The notes under the pieces were generated by a model that did no database searches, was not told the DNA's origin, and was given only the letters and a program-made list of their open reading frames with translations. The translations under genes and the position numbers were made by a program. Below, one piece after another: positions 46,350-54,369 of a DNA stretch of 64,000 nucleotides. Each line of letters opens with the position of its first letter. Position 1 is the first letter of the stretch. The stretch covers positions 1 to 64,000 of the IMG/VR virus record IMGVR_UViG_3300045115_000211; one strand, given 5' to 3'. Origin of the DNA: a virus.

Positions 46350-48296
46350 ATGGGAACGAACCTCCACCAGCATTCCTGGCACACGAACGTCGCCGAGCTC
46401 GAAGGCCTGATCCGCTACCACCAGCGGCTCTACTATGATCTGAACGCCCCCGAGATCAGCGACGCCGACTTCGACGCGATGTGGGAGAGGCTCAACGAGC
46501 TGGCCCCCCATTCGCCCGTCCTCATGGAACGGTCGCAGTTCGACGCCGACTACCAGCACGCCTTCCCCATGGGGTCGCTGGAGAAGTGCAAGACCCCCGA
46601 GGAGATCGTCCGCCGCCTGGGCGGCAAGTCCAGGGACAACAAGGGCACGGTCACGGCCAAGCTGGACGGGGCGTCCCTGACGGTCCACTACGAGAACGGC
46701 AGGATCGTCCGCGCCGTCACCCGCGGCAGGACGGAGACGGGCAAGGGCAAGATCGTGACGGCGAACGCCCTGGCCATCCCGTCCATCCCAAGGACCATCC
46801 CGATCAACAACCCCGTCGAGGTCCGCGGCGAGTGCGTCATCCTCCTGTCCGACTGGGCGTCCATCGCCGACAAGTACAAGAACCCCCGCAACGCCGCCAG
46901 CGGCGGCCTGTCGTGCCAGGACCCCCGCGAGACGGCGGCGAGGAAGATCACCTTCGTCGCCTGCAAGGTCGTCAGGTACATGCGGACGATCATCGACACG
47001 CAGCCGCTCGCCGAGCTCGTCAACTGGGGCTTCGTCGTTCCCAGGGCGATGGACGTCGACCTGTCGAGCGTCGAGGGCGTCAAGGAGCTCATCGAGACCT
47101 GGCTGGAATGCCGCAGCTCTCTGGACTACTGGAACGACGGCATCGTGGTCCGCATCGCCGACCAGGACGTCTACAACAGCCTCGGGTTCTCCGGCGTGTG
47201 CCCCAACGGGGCCTGCGCCTACAAGTTCGAGAACGAGAGGGCGAGGACCGTCCTGCGCAGGATCGAGACGGAGACCGGCAGGCTGGGCTTCGTGACCCCC
47301 GTGGCGGTCTTTGACCCCGTCGAGCTCGGCGGGGCGACGGTCGAGCGATGCTCGCTCCACAACTGGGAGTGGATGAGGGTCCACGGCAACCCGTCCATAG
47401 GGGCCGAGATCACGGTCGAGAAGTGCGGGGACATCATCCCCGGCCTCGCGTCGGTCGAGAAGCCCGGCAACGGGGACACGGGCGAGCCGGTCGCCTGCCC
47501 GTCGTGCGGGTGCTCTCCCCTCGTCAGGGTCGACACGCAGGACGGCGAGGGCCGCAAGCTCAAGTGCGCCAACGGAATGGCGTGCCCGGCGCAGCGCCGC
47601 GACGCGATCCTCAACATCCTCCGCAAGCTGGAGATCAAGGGGATGGCGGAGACGACCCTCGACAAGATCGTGGCGGCAGGGCTCGTCAAGGACCCGTGGG
47701 ACATCTTCGCCGTCAGCGACGACCTCTCGAAGGCCGGACTCGGGGACGGCGAGATCCGCAACATCCTGGGCGAGCTGCGGGGGCGCCAAGGCAAGCCGAC
47801 CAACATCCTGGCCGCCGTGGGGGTCGAGGGCTGGGGGCGCAGGATGTTCGCCAAGCTCCAGAAGAACGCCCCGGCGTTCACGGACGACCGCCTTCTGTCG
47901 GGAGACTTCCCGTACGAGGAGGTCAGGGACGCCGTCGGCCCGGCGAAGGCGCGGGTGCTGTCCCTGGCGTTCGCCGAGGGGTCGTACCACAGGCTGTTCC
48001 TGCAGGGTCTGCTCAAGTGGGTCGCGCCCGTCGCCAAGGAAGCTGGCGATGCGACCAACGCCGTTGGCGGAAGCCTTTCCGGCAAGACCTTCCTGCTCAC
48101 GGGCACGCTGTCCAAGTCCCGCAAGCTCGTCGAGGCGGACATCGTGGCCGCCGGCGGCGCGATCGCCTCGGGGGTCAGCAAGAACCTGGACTTCCTCGTC
48201 GTCGGAGACGACCCGGGGTCGAAGGTCGACAAGGCCGCGAAGCTGGGAGTGAAGACGCTGGACGAAGCGGAACTGTACGCGATGATCGGCGGATGA
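46350..48296 (+). CDS. ligA: NAD-dependent DNA ligase
   Basis: 648 residues with the complete LigA order: domain Ia YHQRLYYDLNAPEISDADFD, adenylation site TAKLDGASLTV (Lys near 107), RNAASGGL, NDGIVVRI, OB fold with VELGGATVERCSLHN, a C4 zinc site (CPSC...C...C), helix-hairpin-helix region (KLEIKGMAETTLDKIVAAGL) and a C-terminal BRCT domain (SLSGKTFLLTGTLS). Joins nicks using NAD. Expressed from a near-leaderless promoter. Confidence 0.96.
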   Translation: MGTNLHQHSWHTNVAELEGLIRYHQRLYYDLNAPEISDADFDAMWERLNELAPHSPVLMERSQFDADYQHAFPMGSLEKCKTPEEIVRRLGGKSRDNKGTVTAKLDGASLTVHYENGRIVRAVTRGRTETGKGKIVTANALAIPSIPRTIPINNPVEVRGECVILLSDWASIADKYKNPRNAASGGLSCQDPRETAARKITFVACKVVRYMRTIIDTQPLAELVNWGFVVPRAMDVDLSSVEGVKELIETWLECRSSLDYWNDGIVVRIADQDVYNSLGFSGVCPNGACAYKFENERARTVLRRIETETGRLGFVTPVAVFDPVELGGATVERCSLHNWEWMRVHGNPSIGAEITVEKCGDIIPGLASVEKPGNGDTGEPVACPSCGCSPLVRVDTQDGEGRKLKCANGMACPAQRRDAILNILRKLEIKGMAETTLDKIVAAGLVKDPWDIFAVSDDLSKAGLGDGEIRNILGELRGRQGKPTNILAAVGVEGWGRRMFAKLQKNAPAFTDDRLLSGDFPYEEVRDAVGPAKARVLSLAFAEGSYHRLFLQGLLKWVAPVAKEAGDATNAVGGSLSGKTFLLTGTLSKSRKLVEADIVAAGGAIASGVSKNLDFLVVGDDPGSKVDKAAKLGVKTLDEAELYAMIGG

Positions 48297-48297
48297 C

Positions 48298-48528
48298 ATG
48301 GCGACAGCCACGGGTAAGGTCAAGATGGCGGTTGCGGTCGTCAAGGCGCTCCGCGCGTCCTGGGAGACGCCGTCCGCGTCCGACCCGGATGTCAAGCGAT
48401 GGGCCGGCAAGCCGCTCAACGAGCTCAAGAGGAAGCACGACTGGGCCGTCCAGGCGATAAGCGCGATGACGTGGAACACGATGCTGGCCGGAGGGCCAGT
48501 CACTCCGCTCGGGAGGCGGAAGCGATAG
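48298..48528 (+). CDS. Hypothetical protein, 76 aa
   Basis: Unrecognised basic, helical protein starting one base after the ligA stop. No motif. The three following ORFs are linked to it by short gaps. Confidence 0.55.
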   Translation: MATATGKVKMAVAVVKALRASWETPSASDPDVKRWAGKPLNELKRKHDWAVQAISAMTWNTMLAGGPVTPLGRRKR

Positions 48529-48546
48529 CCAACGGGAGCCGAAAAC

Positions 48547-48636
48547 ATGTCACACACGACACAGGGAAGGGTGGCGACGTTCATCCACGACGGAGGCGTC
48601 GAAGGGGTGGAACTGCTTCCAAGGGAGGTCACATGA
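48547..48636 (+). CDS. Possible 29-residue peptide
   Basis: ATG 48547 encodes a short acidic peptide whose stop overlaps the next gene's ATG (ATGA), the usual coupling here. Too short to classify. Confidence 0.35.
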   Translation: MSHTTQGRVATFIHDGGVEGVELLPREVT

Positions 48637-49046
48637 GGACCCAGGTATTCGCCCATCGCGGCATCGTGGGCATCAAGTCGAACCCGGACGCCGAGGGGCT
48701 GCTCAACAGGCCCATGGACCCCGGACAGCTCGGCTTCGTCGTGGACGGCGCACACGTGGACATCCACCCCGACGCCATCGAAGCCCTGAAGACGGTCAAG
48801 AAGTCTGCCGACTGCATCGGCGACGTCGATGTGTTCAGGGGGAACGACGGCAAGGTCGTCTTCTCATGGCTGGGCGGGCCCATGCGCATAATCGATCCCG
48901 CCACCTGCGACGGGAGCCGCGACTATGACCCGAGCCTGCTTGTGCCCAACCCGGGCGTGCAAGTCGATCCCGACTTCGTGGCATGCGTCGAGAGCAAGTT
49001 CGCGGGGGCGCCAACCCAAGCGGGACCCGGCGCGAAGGAGGAATGA
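48633..49046 (+). CDS. Hypothetical protein, 137 aa
   Basis: Unrecognised mixed alpha/beta protein with AGGGAGG before ATG 48633. Contains a DVDVFRGNDGKVVFSWLGG beta segment; the C-terminal 30 residues look disordered. Stop overlaps the next start. Confidence 0.55.
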   Translation: MRTQVFAHRGIVGIKSNPDAEGLLNRPMDPGQLGFVVDGAHVDIHPDAIEALKTVKKSADCIGDVDVFRGNDGKVVFSWLGGPMRIIDPATCDGSRDYDPSLLVPNPGVQVDPDFVACVESKFAGAPTQAGPGAKEE

Positions 49047-49504
49047 CGATGCACCTTCAATACGAGCACCACGGGACGATGGTCTGGGTCAGGGAAGACC
49101 TCAAGGGCAAGCACAGGTCGTTCCGCCTGTGCCACTCGTGCGCCAGGTTCAAGCCTGGGCAGCCCGACAACTGCCACATCGCAAACGACACCTACCAGAA
49201 CTGCGTCAGGCACGGCCTGACGACCCCCGTGTTCGAGTGCCCAGCCTTCGACCACCGCAAGGACAGGCCGACGTCGGGGCAGGTCGTCACGCTGGAGGAG
49301 GCCAAGCAGGACGAAGGGCTGCGCAAGGAGCTGGCGGGAGCCATGGTCATGATCCGCTCGCGGGAGCATGGCGCCTTCTGGCGGGAGAACTGCTGCGGAT
49401 ACACCGACCAGGCGTGGCAGGCAGGCGCCTACAGGTTCGAGGACGCCTACGAGAACACGTCCCATTGCGACAGGAGCAAGGGCATCGAGTTCGTCGTGCT
49501 CTAG
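49043..49504 (+). CDS. Cysteine-rich hypothetical protein, 153 aa
   Basis: CHSC near residue 30, C near 44, C near 53 and FECP near 65 space out like a zinc- or iron-sulfur-binding fold, followed by a helical segment and CCGY near 115. Some phage proteins with 'CHxCxxFxPG...NC.IA' layouts are of unknown function. No closer assignment. Confidence 0.55.
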   Translation: MTMHLQYEHHGTMVWVREDLKGKHRSFRLCHSCARFKPGQPDNCHIANDTYQNCVRHGLTTPVFECPAFDHRKDRPTSGQVVTLEEAKQDEGLRKELAGAMVMIRSREHGAFWRENCCGYTDQAWQAGAYRFEDAYENTSHCDRSKGIEFVVL

Positions 49505-49514
49505 GAGGACCGCC

Positions 49515-49754
49515 ATGGGAAAGCTATACGTCGTGAGGGACGCCACCGGCAGGCAATGGCTGTGCCCGTCGAAGCCTGTGCTCGTCGGCTCTCCGCCGAA
49601 CAGGCGTTGGGAGATCAAGGTAAGCCCGATCGACACGGTGGGGGTGTGCAAGGAGAACGGCTGCATCATGCTGGGGCCGGTAGACGCCCTCGACAGGTCG
49701 TGCTTCGACGGCGAGGACGAGTGGAAGGCATACCCGGTCGGGATCGCCCTGTGA
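49515..49754 (+). CDS. Hypothetical protein, 79 aa
   Basis: Unrecognised beta-rich protein (KLYVVRDATGRQWLCP, RWEIKVSPID). AGGAGG precedes ATG 49515. No motif. Confidence 0.55.
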   Translation: MGKLYVVRDATGRQWLCPSKPVLVGSPPNRRWEIKVSPIDTVGVCKENGCIMLGPVDALDRSCFDGEDEWKAYPVGIAL

Positions 49755-49805
49755 CAGCGGGACGAACATTGGAGCGCGGATGGACCGGGGCTTGACCGTC
49801 GGCTG

Positions 49806-49811
49806 TAGAAT
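49806..49811 (+). promoter_or_regulatory. -10 element TAGAAT, leaderless-type promoter
   Basis: TAGAAT, six bases, ATG 49818. The only TTGACC nearby is eight bases upstream of the -10, too close to be a normal -35. Confidence 0.45.
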
Positions 49812-49817
49812 GCCAGT

Positions 49818-50207
49818 ATGTCGAAGTTCATGAGACAAGAGCAGGGGGATCGAGTTCGTCATCCTGCGGGATGCGTTGTGGGCGGCGAAAGGACAAACGG
49901 GAAGACCTGCAAGAGGCAGGACGGGTGCTCCACTCACGCATGGACGAGCCTCAAAAGCGGTCCTTGCCAATCCAAGGACTCGTGCAAGGACTACAAGCCC
50001 GTGTCCGCCACCTCGCTTCTTCCTCGGCTTCACAGCCACCCGACGCTTGAGCGCAAGCTCGGCGTTCCAGAGGGGCATGCCATCATCGACTCCGAGGCGT
50101 TCCTCTTGCTGCGCGAAATCCACGGCATGGGTCCCATCCGCCGCAAGCCCGACGTGCCGCGCGACAGGCGCGGCGTGAACGTCGGCGAATGGATCGACGC
50201 GAACTGA
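49818..50207 (+). CDS. Hypothetical protein, 129 aa
   Basis: Unrecognised. Several cysteines in the first half (C near 19, 31, 37, 49 and 56) without a clear ribbon spacing; the second half is soluble and charged, ending in GVNVGEWIDAN. Leaderless start inferred from the -10 position. Confidence 0.5.
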   Translation: MSKFMRQEQGDRVRHPAGCVVGGERTNGKTCKRQDGCSTHAWTSLKSGPCQSKDSCKDYKPVSATSLLPRLHSHPTLERKLGVPEGHAIIDSEAFLLLREIHGMGPIRRKPDVPRDRRGVNVGEWIDAN

Positions 50208-50218
50208 GGCGAGCATCC

Positions 50219-50389
50219 ATGGCCGACTGCGTCATGTGTGGAGCCCCAATCCCGGACCGGCAGCGCACCTGCAGCATGTGCTACGGCGATCCCGACCACG
50301 GGAGCGACGGCTACTACAGGCGGTGGCTTGAGGAACAGGCAAGACAGGCCGAGGAACGCCGGCAAGAGCCGGAACCGCAGGAGCGGTAG
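50219..50389 (+). CDS. Small zinc-ribbon protein, 56 aa
   Basis: CVMCGAPIPDRQRTCSMCYG gives two CxxC knuckles at the very N-terminus, followed by a charged helix (EEQARQAEERRQ). Start chosen at ATG 50219, giving MADC.... Function unknown. Confidence 0.55.
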   Translation: MADCVMCGAPIPDRQRTCSMCYGDPDHGSDGYYRRWLEEQARQAEERRQEPEPQER

Positions 50390-50392
50390 AAT
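50387..50392 (+). promoter_or_regulatory. -10 element TAGAAT, leaderless-type promoter
   Basis: TAGAAT, five bases, ATG 50398. No -35 match at the normal distance. Confidence 0.4.
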
Positions 50393-50397
50393 GGGAT

Positions 50398-50997
50398 ATG
50401 CCGAAGTTCAGCGTCATCCTGGCGGATCCTCCCTGGCGCTTCGCCCCCATGGGCATAGACCCGTCGGTCGTCGCCGACAGGTACAAGGGCAGGTCTGCCG
50501 AGAGCCACTACGACACGATGGGCAGCCAGGAGTTGACGAGTCTCCCGGTGGCGAGCATAGCCGGCAATCCGTCCGTGCTGTTCCTGTGGACGACCAGCCC
50601 CTTCCTGTCGCACGCCATCTGCACGATGTCCGCATGGGGGTTCCGGTACAAGACCGTCGCCTTCGCATGGATCAAGCAGAACAAGGCGGGGACTGACTGG
50701 GCTTCCGGGATGGGGTGGTACACGCTGTCCAACGTCGAGCTGTGCATCCTCGGGACCAAGGGGGCCACCCTCAAGCGGCAATGCCGGAACGTGAGGCAAC
50801 TCGTCGTGGCACCGAGGCGCGAGCACAGCAGGAAGCCCGACGAGGTCAGGGCACGGATCGAGCGGATGTACGGCCCCGTGCCCAAGGTCGAGCTGTTCGC
50901 GCGGGAGCGGGCCGACGGGTGGACGTGTCTCGGCAACGAGGTGACTGGGAACGACATGGCCGAGGACATCATGGCCTTGGCGGAGGAGCGGCGATGA
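50398..50997 (+). CDS. MT-A70-family adenine N6-methyltransferase
   Basis: 199 residues. ILADPPWRF near residue 8 is the DPPW catalytic motif; SHYDTM, LFLWTTSPFL, AWGFRYKTVAFAWIKQN and the C-terminal PRREHSRKPDEVRARIERM...KVELFARER match the MT-A70/phage adenine methyltransferase family. Target could be DNA or RNA; phage members usually methylate DNA adenine. Confidence 0.9.
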   Translation: MPKFSVILADPPWRFAPMGIDPSVVADRYKGRSAESHYDTMGSQELTSLPVASIAGNPSVLFLWTTSPFLSHAICTMSAWGFRYKTVAFAWIKQNKAGTDWASGMGWYTLSNVELCILGTKGATLKRQCRNVRQLVVAPRREHSRKPDEVRARIERMYGPVPKVELFARERADGWTCLGNEVTGNDMAEDIMALAEERR

Positions 50998-51260
50998 GCA
51001 CGAACTACGTCCAGCATGGCAAGATCGGGTGCCCGGTGTGCGGTAAGCAACGCGACCACCTCAAGATATGGCGCAACATAGGCGGGGTTCCATACTGCGC
51101 CTGCGAGGACTGCATCGACCTGTCCTTGGACGACCCATGCGAGACGAAGGAGAAGCTCGTCGAGGCGCTGCTCAGGATGGGGTTCAGGGCCGGCAGGGAG
51201 CACACTTCCGGGCAGGTCACAGGCTTCCTGTCCCGCCTCTCGGATCCTAAAGGCCGTTGA
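50994..51260 (+). CDS. Hypothetical zinc-binding protein, 88 aa
   Basis: CPVC near residue 13 and CACEDC near 38 form a probable zinc ribbon; a helical tail follows. Start overlaps the methyltransferase stop (ATGA); its stop lies in the next promoter's -35. Confidence 0.6.
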   Translation: MSTNYVQHGKIGCPVCGKQRDHLKIWRNIGGVPYCACEDCIDLSLDDPCETKEKLVEALLRMGFRAGREHTSGQVTGFLSRLSDPKGR

Positions 51261-51285
51261 CTCCACCCTGCGGATTTGGCATCAT
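51257..51285 (+). promoter_or_regulatory. Promoter TTGACT-N17-CATCAT
   Basis: TTGACT (51257-51262), 17 bases, CATCAT (51280-51285), with a leader of about 20 bases before ATG 51313. Confidence 0.55.
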
Positions 51286-51312
51286 CGCTGTGGTCACGGC
51301 GACAGGCAATCC

Positions 51313-51702
51313 ATGCGCATCCTCGTGGACAGGGAGAACGCGGTGGTGGACGAGCTCAGGGCCAAGATGGCCAAGCCCGACCGCAGGCCGGCGTACCGCA
51401 CCGCCACCAGGGACTTCGTCGTGGACGGGTGGGACGGCGAAATGCCGATCCTTCGGGGGATGGGGCAGGTGGCCGTCGCGAGGGGGCAGACCCTGAAGAT
51501 CCCCAGGATGATGAGGCACGGGTACCTCGGCGTCACGGCGGACCTCGACGGGGACGGGACGGTGCAGGCCGTGATGCCGCATCGCGACGACAGGATCGCC
51601 GACCTGCGCTGGACGCGGGAGCCGACGGGCTTCGACCCGCAGGACGACGCCGACAGGAGGTTCGACGAGATGGTCGGGGGACAGGAGGACATCTTCCAAT
51701 GA
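51313..51702 (+). CDS. Hypothetical protein, 129 aa
   Basis: Unrecognised soluble protein, rich in Arg and Asp, with repeated short beta segments. No motif. Stop overlaps the next start (ATGA). Confidence 0.55.
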   Translation: MRILVDRENAVVDELRAKMAKPDRRPAYRTATRDFVVDGWDGEMPILRGMGQVAVARGQTLKIPRMMRHGYLGVTADLDGDGTVQAVMPHRDDRIADLRWTREPTGFDPQDDADRRFDEMVGGQEDIFQ

Positions 51703-51959
51703 GCGACTTCGAGAAGGACAGCGACTGTGTGGCGTACGCCCTCAACCTGTGGGCCAACTTCATCGAGACGGGAGACCTCACGTTGACGCACGACGATGTC
51801 GTCGGCCATCTTAAGGCTCTTGAATCCAACGACCAGACGTTCTCATGCCGCCACGAGAGGCAGACTCTGTTCGGCAAGCTGAAGGTCCTGACTGGGGACC
51901 AGAAGGCGTTCGTGGCGAGGCTGCGGGAACTTGCCAAAAAGCACAGGACTGCGTCTTGA
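51699..51959 (+). CDS. Hypothetical protein, 86 aa
   Basis: Unrecognised, all-helical. The 3' half (from about 51811) is antisense to the C-terminal coding region of the convergent LAGLIDADG HE gene, and the last 60 bases are AT-richer. The HE probably landed at or just beyond its 3' end. Confidence 0.55.
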   Translation: MSDFEKDSDCVAYALNLWANFIETGDLTLTHDDVVGHLKALESNDQTFSCRHERQTLFGKLKVLTGDQKAFVARLRELAKKHRTAS

Positions 51960-52923
51960 TGTGACGAGACAACGCATCTGAAGAGCATTTGAATTTCCTG
52001 TCCAGAAAAACGGTGGCATCGTGATAGAGGTATTGGTACATCCGAAAGAAGTTGCGCATCCCGTTGTGCTCGATCCTTACGACCCTTCCGCTTCGGGAGT
52101 TGTTTCTCGGTTTGGCTCTCCTCATTCCGCACTCGCGGCACACGACTTCATCAACATGGTTGATGAATTCAATCGTTCCTATCATTCCGAACGAGCAACT
52201 GCCAGAGTTTGTCTTACTGATAGACCACCAGCCATCCCCATCGAAGTACCCCCGGATGAAATGCCTAACAAGGTTTTCTCTGATGTGGGGGAATGTCAGG
52301 CTTTCGGATTTCCTTGGCGTAACGCCACACGAAATAAGAGCCTTTGCAACAAGGCTGGAAAAGACTTTCAAATGAGTTCTGTGCCGAGTTTTCCCCGTTT
52401 GTTTGTCAATGTACTGGTCGAAGGAGATGGGATGGTCGGATTTCATAGCCGACCTAATCTTTTCCAAGTGCCCACAGTCCTTCCTGTTCAAACACAGCCT
52501 GAACCCTCGTGTTTTGTTGTCGTTGTCGACGCACCCGTCGGCGGCAATGAACCCAAGCCAATAGGCCTTATCCTCGGAATCGATGCTATCAAAGAAGTGC
52601 TCATCGACGGCATGAGTTCTGCGATGTCTTGTCTCAAAGACGCCTTGTGTTTCGAGGATTTGCTTGACCTTGTTGTAATGGAGGTCAAAACTTCGTGCTA
52701 TCTTGCTGGTTGGACATCCATCAGCAAACATCCTTATGACCGCTTGGAGGGTCTCGTGTGGAACGGGACACTGATCTTGGGCTATCAGGGCCGCTCTCCT
52801 CAAACAACTCTTGACCGTATTGCGGCCCAACCCCATCTCGACGGACAGCCTTCTTATCGCTTGTCCCGCATTGAATCTACGGATGATTTCTTCCGTCACT
52901 TGCTCGGACAGTTTGGCTGGCAT
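51811..52923 (-). CDS. LAGLIDADG homing endonuclease
   Basis: 370 residues. N-terminal helix-turn-helix repeats (RRLSVEMGLGRNTVKSCLRR; TSKIARSFDLHYNKVKQIL) are followed by two LAGLIDADG helices: YWLGFIAADGCVD near residue 140 and HFIRGYFDGDGWW near 225, each ending in the catalytic acid. The recognisable domain ends around FLDRKFKCSSDAL (near residue 312). The last about 55 residues are GC-rich and antisense to the neighbouring gene, so the native stop was probably lost on insertion. Free-standing between an unknown gene and coaD. Confidence 0.88.
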   Translation of the reverse strand: MPAKLSEQVTEEIIRRFNAGQAIRRLSVEMGLGRNTVKSCLRRAALIAQDQCPVPHETLQAVIRMFADGCPTSKIARSFDLHYNKVKQILETQGVFETRHRRTHAVDEHFFDSIDSEDKAYWLGFIAADGCVDNDNKTRGFRLCLNRKDCGHLEKIRSAMKSDHPISFDQYIDKQTGKTRHRTHLKVFSSLVAKALISCGVTPRKSESLTFPHIRENLVRHFIRGYFDGDGWWSISKTNSGSCSFGMIGTIEFINHVDEVVCRECGMRRAKPRNNSRSGRVVRIEHNGMRNFFRMYQYLYHDATVFLDRKFKCSSDALSRHIKTQSCAFWQVPAASPRTPSGPQSGPSACRTESASRGGMRTSGRWIQEP

Positions 52924-52994
52924 ATTTCATCCTTCGATGCCGTCAATCAAAAACCCTTCTCGGGATGCTGGATGTTTCAACCATAGGAGATCAC

Positions 52995-54161
52995 ATGAGA
53001 ATAGGCCTATATGCCGCAACTCTTGACCCCATCACGAAGGGCCACCGCTGGATCATCGACGAGGCCGCCGGAATGTTCGACAAGCTCGTGGTCGCGGTCG
53101 CCGACAACCACGAGAAGCGCGGCAAGGTCATGTTCAGCGCCGAGGAGCGCGTCGCCATGGTCAAGGACACCCTCCCCCTTGGCCTCGAACTCGGCAATGA
53201 CGTCGAGGTCGTGACGTACGCCGGCGGGCATACCCCGCCGTTCACGGCGCGGTTCGCCAAGGCCATCGGGGCGACGCACCTCATCCGCGGCATCCGCAAC
53301 GAGGCGGACTTCACGGCGGAGCAGGCAATCCGTCACGTCAACCAGGACATCTGCCCGGAGGTCAGGACCGTCTTCCTCGTGCCGCCGCGGCACCTCTCGG
53401 AGGTCAGCTCCAGCATGGTCAAGGGCCTTGTCGGGTTCGACGGGTGGCGGGACGTCGTGGAGCGGTACGTCGATTCGCCTGTCGTGAAGCGGTTCCAGGC
53501 CAGGCGGCTGGAGGCCAGCGAGGTCCTGATGCGCCTGGGAGCGTCATACTCGTGCGCCTTCGCCGCCAAACAGTTCCTCGACAAGGCGTACGGGGACATG
53601 TCCGAGTCCAGCCGGGTCTACCACAACGACCGCCACATCAGGGAGTGCCTTGGGCTGATGGACATGGTGGTTTCCGACAGCCACGTCAGCCCCCAGGACT
53701 TCGACGAGATCGCCGCCGCCCTATGGTTCCACGACTGCGTCTACGACGTCGGGTCGAAGAACAACGAGACCCGCAGCGCTGGGGAGTTCGGGAGGTTCGC
53801 CTCCGAGATCAACACGGACGTCGTGGCGACCGTCAAGAGGATGATCGAAGGCACGAGGGAGCATGCGTTCAGCGGCGAGCACAAGGCGAACGTCGTCAGC
53901 GACATCGATATGGCGATCCTCGCGGCGCCGGCGGCGAGGTTCGGAGAGTACGAGGACGCGATCCGGCGCGAGTACGGCCACATCCCCGACCCAATGTTCT
54001 ACCCAGCCCGAAGGAGGTTCCTTGAGAGCTGCCTAGCCGGGCCGGTCTACTATGCCGAGAAGTTCCGGCCGCTTCGCGCGCGGATGGCCGAAAACGTCCG
54101 GCGGCTGCTGGCGACCGAGCCGTACGCCAAGAGGTGGGATCTGCAAGGCAATGAGGGATAA
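52995..54161 (+). CDS. coaD: Phosphopantetheine adenylyltransferase fused to an HD-domain protein
   Basis: 388 residues. Residues 1-160 are a CoaD nucleotidyltransferase: LYAATLDPITKGH (T/HxGH motif), VAVADNHEKRGKVMFS, THLIRGIRNEADF and a closing VSSSMVKG. Residues about 170-380 are an HD phosphohydrolase-like domain (VYHNDRHIRECL near 208; ALWFHDCVYD near 245, then a helix with NNETRSA), resembling COG4339-type predicted metal-dependent phosphohydrolases. CoaD adenylates 4'-phosphopantetheine to dephospho-CoA. The HD domain may hydrolyse a related nucleotide. The arrangement is not one I know from cellular CoaD. Codon use is uniformly GC-rich, so this is a resident phage gene. Confidence 0.87.
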   Translation: MRIGLYAATLDPITKGHRWIIDEAAGMFDKLVVAVADNHEKRGKVMFSAEERVAMVKDTLPLGLELGNDVEVVTYAGGHTPPFTARFAKAIGATHLIRGIRNEADFTAEQAIRHVNQDICPEVRTVFLVPPRHLSEVSSSMVKGLVGFDGWRDVVERYVDSPVVKRFQARRLEASEVLMRLGASYSCAFAAKQFLDKAYGDMSESSRVYHNDRHIRECLGLMDMVVSDSHVSPQDFDEIAAALWFHDCVYDVGSKNNETRSAGEFGRFASEINTDVVATVKRMIEGTREHAFSGEHKANVVSDIDMAILAAPAARFGEYEDAIRREYGHIPDPMFYPARRRFLESCLAGPVYYAEKFRPLRARMAENVRRLLATEPYAKRWDLQGNEG

Positions 54162-54369
54162 GTCCACCATAACAACGGCCGACGCCGAGAGGCTCCTGTC
54201 GAAGGGGTGGAGACTGACGGAACACAAGTGCGTCTTCCATGGCCATTCCTACTACGTGCATGACGAGTCCAGAAGGGGGCTTTGTGGCAGCGCGGCTTAC
54301 ATCAACAGGGACGTCTTCGATGCGCTCGTCAAGCGCGGACATCGTCCAGTCCGCCGCACGCATGCGTGA
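54151..54369 (+). CDS. Hypothetical protein, 72 aa
   Basis: Unrecognised. Overlaps the end of coaD by 11 bases. HGHSYYVHDESRRG and CVFHG suggest a short beta motif also glimpsed in the zinc-type protein at 38553-38967 (HSYVHDPAC), but similarity is weak. Confidence 0.5.
   Translation: MRDKSTITTADAERLLSKGWRLTEHKCVFHGHSYYVHDESRRGLCGSAAYINRDVFDALVKRGHRPVRRTHA

Noticed and set aside
46104-48767. Minus-strand open frame of about 887 codons opposite ligA
   Set aside because: GC-rich antisense of a fully recognisable DNA ligase; no motif and skewed composition.
49789-49811. TTGACC as -35 for the gene at 49818
   Set aside because: It lies only eight bases from the TAGAAT hexamer, incompatible with normal -35/-10 spacing.
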